A stretch of DNA of 64,000 bases from Oscheius dolichura (Eukaryota > Nematoda > Chromadorea > Rhabditida > Rhabditidae). The number at the start of each line of letters is the position of its first letter. Position 1 is the first letter of the stretch. The translations under genes were made by a program, and so were the position numbers. The stretch lies in contig OW051493.1 in NCBI GenBank assembly GCA_932521035.1, positions 4,712,001-4,776,000 of the forward strand, written 5' to 3'. A model generated the notes under the pieces. The model did no database searches. It was not told where the DNA came from and was given only the letters and a program-made list of their open reading frames with translations. Below, piece after piece: positions 43,983 through 58,101 of the stretch.

Positions 43983-46040
43983 ATGTCTGCTGCTGTTGCT
44001 CCAGCGAAAGTGTCGGCTAGTGGCAAGGAGACTACTTTCAAAGACAAGGATAAATCAAGCAGTGTTAGAAACAGGTCTGTCTGAGATCGAGGTTTCGATG
44101 AAATTATATTTAGTAATATCGTTGCCGCAAAAGCTGTTGCTGATGCTGTGCGAACGTCTCTAGGCCCTCGTGGTATGGATAAAATGATTCAATCTGGAAA
44201 TGGAGATGTTACGATAACAAATGATGGCGCGACAATTTTAAAGGAAATGAGTGTCATTCATCCAACAGCCAAAATGGTTTGTCAGTTTTTCTACATAATT
44301 TTGTCCATGTTCAGCTGGTTGAATTATCAAAAGCGCAAGACATTGAAGCAGGAGATGGCACCACCACAGTTGTGGTTATGGCAGGTGCACTTTTGGACGC
44401 TGCTCATACCCTTCTCGAAAAAGGTACTTTGACAGTGACTTCATACTATTTTATTAGGAATACATCCTACCACCATATCGGATGCCTTTCAAAGCGCTGC
44501 TACACAGGCCGAAAAGATTTTGGGAGATATGAGCACACCTGTAGATCTAAGGGATGACGCTCTCTTAACTAAGATGGCTACTACTTCATTAAATTCCAAG
44601 GTTTTTCGTTACATTGTAGCCTACAGTTAATTGCAGGTTGTTTCTCAACATTCATGGCTTCTTGCTCCTATGGCTGTAAATGCTGTTAAAAAAATAATCG
44701 ATCCCACAAAAGATACTTCTGTCAATTTAAACATGATTAAAATTGTAAAGAAGCTAGGTGATACGGTCGAGGTAATATTGATCAATATGTTGTAAGCACC
44801 TTTATAGGAATCCGAGATGATCGAAGGCGCTTTAATTGATCAGAAGACAATGGGCCGAGGAGGCCCAGTCCGTGTTGAAAAAGCTAAAATCGGACTTATT
44901 CAGTTCCAACTAAGCCCTCCTAAAACTGATGTAAAATTGCATTTATATTATATCTCGTTCTCATAGATGGAAAATCAAGTAATTATTTCGGATTACGCCC
45001 AAATGGATCGTGCCTTGAAGGAAGAGAGACAATACTTGCTGGATCTGTGTAAACAAATAAAGAAAGCTGGATGTAATGTACTGCTAATTCAGAAAAGCAT
45101 CCTCAGGTAGTGCCTGAAGAAGCGTATAACTTATATTCTTATTTCAGAGACGCAGTAAATGAACTTTCCCTTCACTTCCTTGCAAAAATGAAAATTATGG
45201 TTGTTAAAGATATTGAGCGGGAAGACATAGAATTCTACTCCAAGGTGGGCTTTTATGACTTTTTTTTGTTTCAACTAAAATTCATAGATTCTTGGTTGCC
45301 GACCTGTTGCTTCCGTTGATCACTTTGTACCAGAAGCATTGGGTTCTGCGGATCTCGTTGAAGAAATTTCTACAGGTGGCGATGGAAAGGTGATCAAGGT
45401 ATAGTTGTGTTTCATTCTGTCCTCATGCTATTACTAGGTTACCGGAGTGCAAAATCCAGGTCATGCTGTATCTATTATGATTCGTGGTTCGAATAAACTT
45501 GTCTTAGAAGAGGCAGATCGCTCTTTACACGATGCATTGTGTGTAATCCGATGTCTTGTAAAGAAGCGTGCATTGCTCCCTGGTATGTGCAATTTTTAAA
45601 AACTAGATTACTCAAATGTCTTGTGTGTCTACCTTCATTTGTATTTTTAAGGTGGTGGAGCACCTGAGATGGAAATTGCCGTAAAGCTTCGTCAACTTGC
45701 GCTATCCCAAAGTGGTGCTGTGCAATATTGTTGGAGAGCTTTTGCTGATGCTTTAGAAGTTATTCCTTACACGCTTGCTGAAAATGCTGGGCTTTCGCCT
45801 ATTCATACTGTGACGGAACTACGTAATCAGCACGCTGGAGGCAATAGTGATTACGGTATAAATGTTCGCAAGGTAAACATTTTTACTTTTTATGCATAGA
45901 AATCTTAGGGATATGTTACTGATATCCGTGAGGAGAACGTTCTACAACCTCTTCAAGTTACATTGTCCGCAATTAAGCAGGCATCCGAGTGCGTACGGTC
46001 CATTTTGAAGATTGATGATATCGTCATGGCTGTACGATAA
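43983..46040 (+). CDS. cct-4: T-complex chaperonin subunit delta (CCT4)
   Basis: Subunit of the cytosolic CCT/TRiC ring that folds actin and tubulin. Start [20 protein letters not shown], then [60 protein letters not shown] (ATPase GDGTT), [119 protein letters not shown] and the C-terminus [17 protein letters not shown] (TAA 46038-46040). KSILRDA and SILKIDD identify delta rather than other subunits. Short introns throughout. AATAAA follows at 46167-46172. Confidence 0.95.
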
Positions 46041-46166
46041 TTTTAAATCCATTTCGACGGCTTTTGTTCAGATCTGCTTGCGATCTTTTGTTTGCTTTTT
46101 TGATACATCATCTCATTTTTTGTTTTTAGCATCTCTTCTCGTTCTTGTTGCACTGTTTGTCATTTT

Positions 46167-46172
46167 AATAAA
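46167..46172 (+). terminator. AATAAA polyadenylation signal of CCT4
   Basis: AATAAA 127 nt after the CCT4 stop, within AT-rich DNA and just before composition rises at the next gene. Confidence 0.5.
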
Positions 46173-46212
46173 ACTTTGCCGTTTTTACATCTTTTGCCGC
46201 GAAATACCCTAG

Positions 46213-46710
46213 ACAATTGGATCCGGAGTTGCACCGACAAGTGGTGGCCGTCCGAAACATCTTCCCTTGGCACAAGTTCAAAGGGGAGATTCGCTGCAGA
46301 GAATACTTCCAATCTCTAGCACTGGATATTCACGGCCTGAGAAAGATTCCACTGGCGTCTGTCCCGGAGGCGAACTTGAGACAGATCTTCAAGAAGTCTG
46401 ATCACAACCCCGAGGTTTGCCCATTTCCAGGCCTCTCTACTGGCTGCTTTGGAAGGTCTCTTCTTGGTTGAAGGCATACATGGAGCAATTCCATGCCAGC
46501 GATTGGACATATTCCATTATGGCAAGACTGATGGCGCACTGGCCTTCCAGTCGCCTCATGCTCTAGGACCATTTCAACCTTGGCCGTATCTTTCTCCTAA
46601 TCAACATAAGGAGGATGGGAGAGGGAATTATAGAAGGAGCTCAGGAATTATATCGATACATGACAGGCAATTATATTGGGGTCAAGAGCGTCCTCACTGT
46701 TTACTTCTGA
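46213..46710 (+). CDS. Gene or gene fragment of unknown function, no start codon seen
   Basis: Protein-like exons begin right after an acceptor-like ATACCCTAG: LDPELHRQVVAVRNIFPWHK, FKGEIRCREYFQSLALDIHG, LRKIPLASVPEANLRQIFKK; a possible middle exon AYMEQFHASDWTYSIMARLM; and DHFNLGRIFLLINIRRMGEG, IIEGAQELYRYMTGNYIGVK, SVLTVYF. An in-frame TAG (46564-46566) separates the last two blocks, and no GT..AG pair longer than 17 nt removes just it. Either the middle exon is intronic (one 152-nt intron, joining NPE to DHF) or the gene is broken. No ATG lies upstream in frame, so the 5' exon is missing or tiny. I do not recognise the family. Confidence 0.45.
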
Positions 46711-46850
46711 ACAGGAGGTGCCGAGTGCAGACACGACTTCTTTCAACGGATGCAATGGGAGAAGAACGAGAAAATTATATATATATAGTCGACACAGCCC
46801 CCAGCTTTATTTCAACAATTTATTCCCAATATTATGAGATGGCTTCCTCC

Positions 46851-47184
46851 TCAATAGTTGAACCGAGACAGCTTCCGATAGGACGCCGGCGACCGTATCA
46901 GCTGGCAATTAATCGGACTAAACTCTTCGTGTCGGGATATCCTCCGCCCAAACACACCTAAAGAAGCAGTTCTTGAGGTTCTGTTCTCCGGCCAGGGCCA
47001 GCAGTTGGTGGGACTTCTTGGCGGGCCGGTAGGCGGCCAAATCCTGTGTGGGAAAGTCTGTCAACACGTATCTGGAAGGAGTCTCGTGTGCTTTTTTTCT
47101 CCTAGAAACCTACCCCTGGCAAATGGTGAAAAGGAGGAGACACAGCAGGAAACAGCGGACAATCAGAGCAGTGGCGGAACTCAT
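46851..47184 (-). CDS. Allatostatin-C-like neuropeptide precursor (candidate)
   Basis: Short secretory precursor. Exon 1 encodes the signal peptide MSSATALIVRCFLLCLLLFT then ICQG. Exon 2 encodes DLAAYRPAKKSHQLLALAGE and QNLKNCFF, with a dibasic KK. Exon 3 continues SPINCQLIRSPASYRKLSRF and NY (TGA 46851-46853). Across the exon 2/3 junction the sequence is NCFFSPINCQL, which has the C-x-F-x-P-I-x-C arrangement of insect allatostatin C (QCYFNPISCF), a single disulphide ring of eight residues. Exon 2/3 phase is exact. The exon 1/2 phase works only with a 4-nt microexon (ATAC) or a sequence error in a GGGG run at the donor. AATAAA at 46824-46819. GC-rich. Peptide class is inferred from the motif alone. 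Confidence 0.55.
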
Positions 47185-48762
47185 AATCCTTAATTACCTC
47201 GAGTCCTGGAATGGAATTGGCTGAATCTGGTCAGAAACGAGGGAAGGAGTGACTCATTCGAGAAGATACATGTATAACTGGGCTGGAGGGGACAATGGCT
47301 GTTTTCTCGTGTCAAAAGGAGGCGGAATGTGGTCGGTCAACAGGGGAGAATGGAATGAACACGGAGCCCGTGGGTACTGTAGCGGTAATGAGGCCGAGTT
47401 GATGACATTTGGAGGAGGAAAAGGAGCGGGGTTACATTATTAAGAAGGAGTTACTGATTGACGTCGGGCCTTCCTCCTCCGACCCGGAGACCGCTTATTT
47501 TTAGTCTTAATTCGATGACGAAGGCGTAAACCTCAAGGAGGCCAGGGGGAGGGGGTGAGAATGAAATCATAGGTAAGAGAGGAGGTAGTCTTCGGGGGCA
47601 ATGAGCAGAAGAGATGACGGGGGAAGGGGATGATAATGAGATGTTTGAGGCTACCGAAGAAGGCGGCCGGGATTGTTTTGCCCTGTGAAATATGATGATG
47701 GCCTGGCTTTTAGTGTCCGTTGCAGGAGGCCGGAAAACAGAAAACTAATAGGGCTTTTTATGTGTCATTTTGAGGCTTTTTATGAGCCGAGAGACACAAA
47801 AACCAAAATAGTAAACGACGACGGCGGCGGCCGCTGCCCTCGACCCGGAAGGACTGCTAAGGACGTTAAATAATCGAGTTAGACGGAGCAGTTGCCTGCA
47901 GGCAAAGGAACTATTAGTCTGAAAATCGGAAAACACGGAGGACGTGAGGGGGCTAATTGGGGACGAAGATACGTAGAAAACACTGAAAACGGGCAAAATG
48001 ATGAGGTGCCCCGGAAAAGGAGTAATCACATTAGGGAAGGCGGGGGAGCAAAATCTACCCCACCTATGTCACCGACGAGTGAGGAAGAACTCCCCCCGGG
48101 GGCACCTACCTCTTTTGGGCTACAGACAGGGATCAAGTCACGCTCCAGAGGACCCACCGGATCTCGTTAGTTCTTTATCCGGACGGCCTTTCACTTTTGG
48201 CAATCTTTGTTCTGAACGGAATGTCATATCAAAAGGAAAGTTATGGCAGAGTTCATCAAATTCCGAGGGAAGATTGAATTAACCTATGGTAAAGCCGATC
48301 CATTTGATTAGCCACCTGGAAGACAAACGAGAGATAAGAGAACAATTCCGGTACAGAATACTTTCAGGGAGCAAGCGATGTTTGGCTGATTTCTTGATCC
48401 TCGTCCCCTACGGAATACCCCAGTCCGATTCTCATTTAGATTACAAAAAAAGGAGTCTATGATGATGCGGCAAACGTTCTTCGGCTACTACTACTCACTC
48501 TCTATTGACAGCGTCGGAGCACTACTAACGAGATTAAGCTTTGCATAAATGTGATTAGGGGGAATGTGGGAATGTCATCACGTGTGAAACTTGGACCAGG
48601 TGCAGGAAAATCCATAAAATAGAAGCTTTCGACTGATTGCTAGGGAATATTTTTCTTACGCAAATCGCTCCTCTCTAACATGCTGCTTAAAGTATGAAAT
48701 TATTTAATGTAGAATACTTAACAATGACAAACTGATAAAATTATGTTAAGAAATATGTCCAA
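47185..48762. other. Intergenic region upstream of the neuropeptide gene
   Basis: 1.6 kb with purine-rich, moderately GC-rich sequence up to about 48400, then AT-rich to the SUMO-protease stop. Open frames are short and without domains. The length, large for this genome, fits a neuron-specific promoter for the neuropeptide gene. Confidence 0.45.
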
Positions 48763-51700
48763 TTACTCAAAAACAGGATCCCATGTCGGATTTAAGTGAT
48801 CTTCAGGGTCCACACGATCCAAAGATTTTGATCGCTTCTTGAAACGCAACTTCTGGCGAATGTTCCTTTGACTTTGCCAGCGACGGATCCCTTACCAAGC
48901 ATATGCATCGAATTTTTACAACCAACCTCGACTTTCAAGCTGTTGATGAAGCCGTTGCTCGGTAGTGGAATCATCTTCATGCTCATTAATTTCAAAACCT
49001 TCTAAACGTTTCCACATCTTTAAGACAGTAATTAAGCAGAGCTGGTTAAAATAAAACCTCGCGAGTAACTTTGCTTTTAAGGACCATTAGGATCTTATAT
49101 CTCATACGGGTCATTTGTGTCTCTTGGAATAGAGGCCATTTTCTGTCAAAATTAAAGACAAAGTTCTAAAAAGGTAGTAAGAAGAATCACCAATTTGATG
49201 GGATTCAAAATATCGAACTTTTAAGAATCACCTGAATATTTGGAGGCCACATTAGAAAAAGCTCAGTATAGGCTAGCAAAAACACTCCACAATCAAACAG
49301 ATTCCTTTGCCCGGAAATATCCTTTACAGCTACTTCAACAATATGCTTTGCAGAAAAATTACAATCTTTTTGTTGATATTTATCAGCGAATTCCAAGGCT
49401 AAATATTCTTTTATAACATCACATGTTACATTCCTAAACGATGATTATTGTTGGTTAACTACAACCCGAATACTTACAGCACGGAGCATTTTACCATACG
49501 AAGTGAATTGAAGATAAAAATTTTACATGTATCCTTTGGAGTTATCTGCTCTTGCTTTTGTGTACTCGTATTGGCAGGTAATGTTGAACCTTCTTTAATA
49601 GCCTTACCGGGATTTTGTACAATTATTACATACCTAAATATATTTCCTAACAAGAGAAGGATACATGCTCGGTATGACTTGTTTCAATTTTTTAAATACA
49701 GTCTTGTAGAGAATTTTACGGCGATCAATTTCATTCATTCATTCAAAAAACAATTATCCTTCCCTTGTAAGCAATACTATTAGACTTACCAATGATCTTC
49801 ATAATTGACTGGTATGATTAAAATTTTTTTAGAAAATATATCAACATCTTTGGTCCATCTTTTTACAGATTCATAATTTTTCTTCAGCTATAAATAGTGT
49901 GTTAAAAAAAGAAAAGTAAGACTAACCCATGCTTTTCTGTTTACAATGCTACGAAGAGTTGTACTAGTAACCGATTTCGTAGGATGGGAAATTAAACGTG
50001 AATAAAGAAAAGTGTTAAAAATATATATGTCTTGCTTTCTAGAACAGTTGTATTAAAAAAATAAACACTTACATCGGACAACATTCTTGTGCTAAAAATC
50101 TTAAATAAAATTCGATTATACTATCATTTAGAAGCTGTTCGGGCGATAATTTTCCAACATCCCCAACTGACACTAAAGGAATCATTGAATGCTGACTGCA
50201 GCTTAACAAACAGGAAATACTCGTTTTACCAGAACCATATTTAAGAAGTGTAGTACATTTTGTTGCTACTTCAAATTTACTCTGACTATTTTTTCGATTC
50301 TGTAATAATATATTAGATTTGAGAACTGTAAATATATTTCTTTACCTGATTGTCATCAGAAGATTTTGCTTCATCATCATCGATGGTAATCTGCCCCATT
50401 AGGTTTCTTTTTCTTTTTATTATAGGCGCTTGGTGTTCCATAGAGGGTCTTTTCTTAAAGAGATAGTCCATGATTCTTTGCATATTTAGCGTAGCTAAAC
50501 TGCTTTACAGTAACCCCCGATCAAAGAGCTCCGCGTATAAATGCATTGGCATCCAATAACTTTTAGTTTAGACTGTTACCAAAGACTAACTATTTTTTAA
50601 AGAAATTATTTTTAAACAAATAAACGTAGACAATCCTCTTAATAGCAAATACTTTACCGTTGTAGCATGGTTTTCTAGGTTTTTCTTTGCAGCTGGAATA
50701 TTGATATCTTTGCGGGGAATACTAGCCAGCCAGTCAAACTTCTTTTCAGGGCTGAAAAAAAATAATCAGCTACAAAAATTCATACCTGCTAAACATCGAC
50801 TGAATTTCTACAGCACGGGACTTTGGTAGAGTTACAGTAGGAATTTGTCCAGGCCGATAATATTTGTATTTAAGTATTCTATTATTTGTTCTATTATCTG
50901 CTATTAGGTTATTTTTCTTCATTATATCAAACCATTCATTTGTATTTAGCATTTCTACTAAAAATAAATTTATACCAAATGAACGTACTAATGAAAGGAT
51001 TTTCAGTACGCCACTGCTGAGAACTTTTCAGATGCTTTATATCCTCCTCTCTAATAATAGCTAACTAAATCAAATAAACATGGCTGGGCTAGACAAAGAC
51101 AATACCCATTTATTAAAACGAATCTGCAACTCGTCGAAACTCCGAAAAAAGGAAGGTTTAGTTAACAGTCGAAGATAATGTTTCATATTTACTTCATTCC
51201 ATGGTTTCAAGATGAATATTATTGAGCTATAGTATGTTTCTGACGAGGAAAACAAAGTCCGAACTAACCTGAATGCATCTCCTGTCGAGGGAAAGGACAA
51301 AGGACAGCTTTTAGCGACGTCGTTTGAGATTCCCAAACTTCTTCTTAGTGGTAGAAGACCCTTCCGAGCGATTTTCATAATTATCGCGCCAGTTGAATTT
51401 GTATCATTCATTGGCGGGTAAATCTAAGGCTTACATAAGTTGTACATCTGTATTGAAATACCTGAATTCCTTCAATAAATTGAACCATTATTCGAAGATG
51501 TAAGGGAGTCCTATCTTTAACAAGACAGCAAAAATTAACCATGCCGTACGGCTACATGTGATATACTTGCAAAAAAGATGAAAACTTACATAATGATTTT
51601 CCTCTTTAGTTTCTACATCAACATACGAAAACTGTAACGGAACAAATTCTTTGTCATTTAGTTGTATTTCAACTGGTCCTAAAAATGCTTGTGACAGGCA

Positions 51701-52042
51701 CAACTGCAAAAATTCATAGATAGGCATCTACTAGACTAACCTCAAAACCATCTCTTAATATGTCTCTGTCATTCCCGTAATGTATTATTTTTGTGTTATT
51801 TTTATCACTACACATTTGATCTACCACTTTCCAACGAGAAGGCTTCTTGTGAATTATTGTGCTCGAAGAATATTATTACCTAAAACTGTATTATAAAACG
51901 TATAAATACTAAAGGTTGAAGATGAAGTATTCAATACAGGTACTCCCAAACGAGACCGGCTTTGGCAAGTACCAAATAAAAACAAGCAGCATGCTAAGCA
52001 AGCAAAAAAAGCAGTAAAAAACATAGAAAATGAAGACATTTT
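48763..52042 (-). CDS. SENP6/7 (ULP-2)-type SUMO protease, catalytic Asp replaced by Asn
   Basis: C48 cysteine protease that trims or removes SUMO. Middle region RPSMEHQAPIIKRKRNLMGQ then the catalytic domain: SVGDVGKLSPEQLLNDSIIE, FYLRFLAQE, FNTFLYSRLI, RWTKDVDIFSKKILIIPVNY followed by EDHW (catalytic His), an insertion (PGKAIKEGSTLPANTSTQK), CKIFIFNSLRM, VTCDVIKEYLALEFADKYQQ, and GQRNLFDCGVFLLAYTELFL with the catalytic Cys in DCG. The insertion between His and the next block is typical of SENP6/7. The conserved F-D-S-L reads FNSL here. The tail ends RSKSLDRVDPEDHLNPTWDP then VFE (TAA 48763-48765). N-terminal exons (about 50.5-52.0 kb, e.g. LSQAFLGPVEIQLNDKEFVP) are only partly resolved and the start is uncertain. 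Confidence 0.8.
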
Positions 52043-52575
52043 GAAAATATTTTGGGAGGGGCCGGGCTTCAACTAATTTTCAGCAACCAGGCCTGCTTTC
52101 GGCCAAGTATGAGCGGGAACATTCCTCCACTCAAATCCTCAAACCCTTATATGGAAATCCGTTACTTTAGAATATTGTTTATCAAAAAATGAATATGTGG
52201 TGTTTTTCTGAATGTCTAATTCTTTGTCGCAAGGTATATGGGCAACGGCTTTCCGCGTCAGCTCACTTTAGAATTCCTTGCATTATTGAACATAGGGATA
52301 GCAACTTCTTTTTTTATGTCTTATGATATTTTCAATTGTTTGTTTCTCTATCAAGTCGTTACTTTTGTGTGTAGTAGTAAATTGTCATTTTAGCTAACGT
52401 TTGAGATATTTCTGCTTGCTTTCATCCAAAAAAAAACTGATAGGTTTTTTTCTTTTCACACTTTCAGTCTATAATTCGAAGAAAGGAAACTCGTGAATTT
52501 TTAAATTTGTAGTTCTTTGATAAACGTGCGACGCTCTTCTTACAATATTATTGTTCTAGGTAGCACATGTAAAAG
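52043..52575. other. Divergent intergenic region
   Basis: About 530 bp of AT-rich DNA between the SUMO protease (-) and kinesin-13 (+). Probably a shared promoter. No other feature seen. Confidence 0.45.
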
Positions 52576-55792
<3,217 letters not shown>

Positions 55793-56147
55793 AAATGCTG
55801 GCTATAATTCTATTACGCAGTTTTTTATCCGGGTAATTTTCGTCCCCTTTTAATTGTGCATCATGAGCTTTCACAATAGATCTGTTTGTTCTATATATGG
55901 CTGACGTGTAAATTTTAAAATAAATTTTTTTGCATCACTTCTTTTCAGTCCAGTTTTCGACCAGTGACGATCATTGGGATTTTCAGTTTTTCCGATCCCG
56001 AATAATCGAGTTTCTGGAAAACTTAAATGAGACGGGAATCTGACCAGACGCTGACGAAAAAGTGAAAGGAAGAGAACAAAAACGCTGAGAATATCTTTTT
56101 ATTATTGCAAGTACGGGTGTAGAAACGGAACAACCGCGAATTTGCAT
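55793..56147. other. Intergenic gap between convergent genes
   Basis: 355 bp between the kinesin stop and the collagen stop, carrying both 3' UTRs. AT-rich. No additional gene. Confidence 0.45.
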
Positions 56148-57470
56148 CTAGTAGCCAGGAGGAGTACGTGGTGCTGAAATATCTCGGATCATTTTGTCTA
56201 TAGTGAATACTTACGAGGACAATGTGTACAATCTCCCTTGTCTCCGTCTTGTCCAGGAGGGCCTGGAGGTCCATTTGGTCCGGGACGACCTGAAAAAAAT
56301 CTTTGCAATCTGGCTAAAACACGGGGGAATGATTAAAAATGTCTAAAGAGCCAAATATTGTTGCTTGACCTTCGCAAAATAGTCTCATAAGGACGGGTTC
56401 CTTCTCTCTTATTTGTTCGAATAAATTATTTTTTGTGGGGGTGAGGCCTGGCTTTTAGGATCTGGGTTATACCCATCACAAAACGAACAAACCTTCGTGT
56501 CCGGGCTGGCCGGGTTCTCCTGGAGGTCCTGGGGGGCCCTGGTAGGATTGCCCGTCGGGTCCGGGATTCCCTTTGGGGCCAGGAGGTCCAGCAGGTCCGG
56601 GCTTGCCAGGAGGGCCCTGTGGACCGGGGACGGGGATAAGTCGTCCGGCAGCTCCTGGGGCTCCCTTCATTCCGTCGCGGCCAGGGCGACCCATAGGGCC
56701 AGGCTGGCCGGCCATACCGTCCTCTCCATTCTTTCCGTCCTGAGGGGGCTCTCCGGGTGTTCCCTTGGGTCCGGGTGGTCCTTTCGGTCCCATGGCTCCC
56801 ATGGGTCCGGCAGGGCCGGGAGGACAGATGACGCAAGGCTCGGCCGCCGGGGCTGGTAGAAGTTCGGCGTCGCGTCCGTTCTTTCCGTCCTTGCCATTCT
56901 TTCCGTCTTTTCCGTTGTTTCCGGGGGGTCCCTCTGGTCCCGGAGGTCCAGCGGCTCCCTGGTTGCAGGTGCAACAAACGGGGGCGGGTTCGGCGTTGAC
57001 GGCGGCACCGTATCCTCCATAGCCGGAGCTGGGGTTGCTTCCTCCGCTGCTGCCACCGGTGTTATAGTTGTTGCCACCGCCGGAGCTGGCCCCACTTCCA
57101 TAGGAGCTGGCGCCTCCTCCACCGGTTCCCGACTCCGGGATCCACTGACCGAAGAGCCAGGCCCTCTTCTGTCTGTGGGCCATGCCCTTGCCGGCCTGGA
57201 GAGCAGTCATCTCCAGCCACATGTCCCGGGATCGAGCCTGGAGGAAATCTGTCTCACGCGAAGAAAAAGGGAACGAACCTTGCAGTAGTCGGTCTCGACC
57301 ATCAGGTGGGACTGGAAGGACTGGACGTAGTTGTAGAGCATGGGCAGGGTGACGACGCTGGCTATCACGGCGGCGGTCGAGACGACGACGGCCACGAAGG
57401 CGATTCGTCGCATCTGCCGCTGCTCCTCCGTCTCCTTGACAGGCTCCATAACGGCTACAGCTCCGCCCAT
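56148..57470 (-). CDS. Cuticle collagen (Col_cuticle_N family)
   Basis: Structural protein of the nematode cuticle, secreted by the hypodermis. ATG at 57470 directly follows GATCGAG. N-terminal Col_cuticle_N domain: [52 protein letters not shown] furin-type site RQKR follows, then a Gly/Ser-rich linker, a Cys knot CCTCNQG, and Gly-X-Y blocks ([20 protein letters not shown]), interrupted by [15 protein letters not shown] and continuing [20 protein letters not shown]. After an intron of about 200 nt the C-terminus is [32 protein letters not shown] (TAG 56148-56150), the classic cuticle-collagen end. Strongly GC-rich. The exact cuticle-collagen group is not determined. Confidence 0.95.
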
Positions 57471-58101
57471 CTCGATCTTCCTTTTGTAGGGGAATGCCAG
57501 GCTCCGCCCAGAAACGGGATAACGGGAAAGTACACTCGAGAGAGCACGGCCCGACCCAAGACGCAGAGGCGGAACACGGAGACGGTATCGGTTTCGACGG
57601 AGTAGAACTGGAAGACGCGAGATCCGCTAGAAGGCTCGGGGGTCAGGGAAGCAACGGGGACGGGGTGCCGGAGGATACTCCCCTCAGCCAGCCACTCCCT
57701 TCCCTCATCTTGGACTACTGTATTGAAGGATGGAGGGCACACTCCTCCCCTCTCGCTTCGTAAAAGAAAAGATCTTAAGGAGAGCTCTTCGCCAAACTAC
57801 TGCATAAATGTCTCCAGGAGTCCTCGGCCTCCCCGACTGCCATCTACTGTCCCTCCTGTCGGCCGCCCTCTTTTAAAAACTGTCCGTCTTGTTTTGCGGC
57901 GTCGACCCATTTTCCTCCGGCCTTTGTCTTACCCGCGGCAATGCGTAAAAACGAGCTGGCTGATTCGCCAGTAGGGATTAGCCAGGGGTGTCTCGAATAA
58001 AATAATTTATCTACATCGGAATAAATATACTGGAGCAATCTGGACAAGGGGAGAAAGTGTTACGGCCTAATTGACATCGTTCGAATAAGTGACGGGGTTG
58101 G
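57471..58101. other. Intergenic region upstream of the collagen gene
   Basis: 631 bp between the collagen start and the EPS15 stop, both minus strand. GC-rich near the collagen, AT-rich near 58000. AATAAA-like motifs near 57995-58025 could end EPS15. Frames here lack domain support. Confidence 0.45.

Noticed and set aside
56497-57022. Gly/Pro- and Ser/Arg-rich open frames antisense and in other frames of the collagen
   Set aside because: Shadows of the Gly-X-Y repeat, whose GGN/CCN codons keep all frames open.
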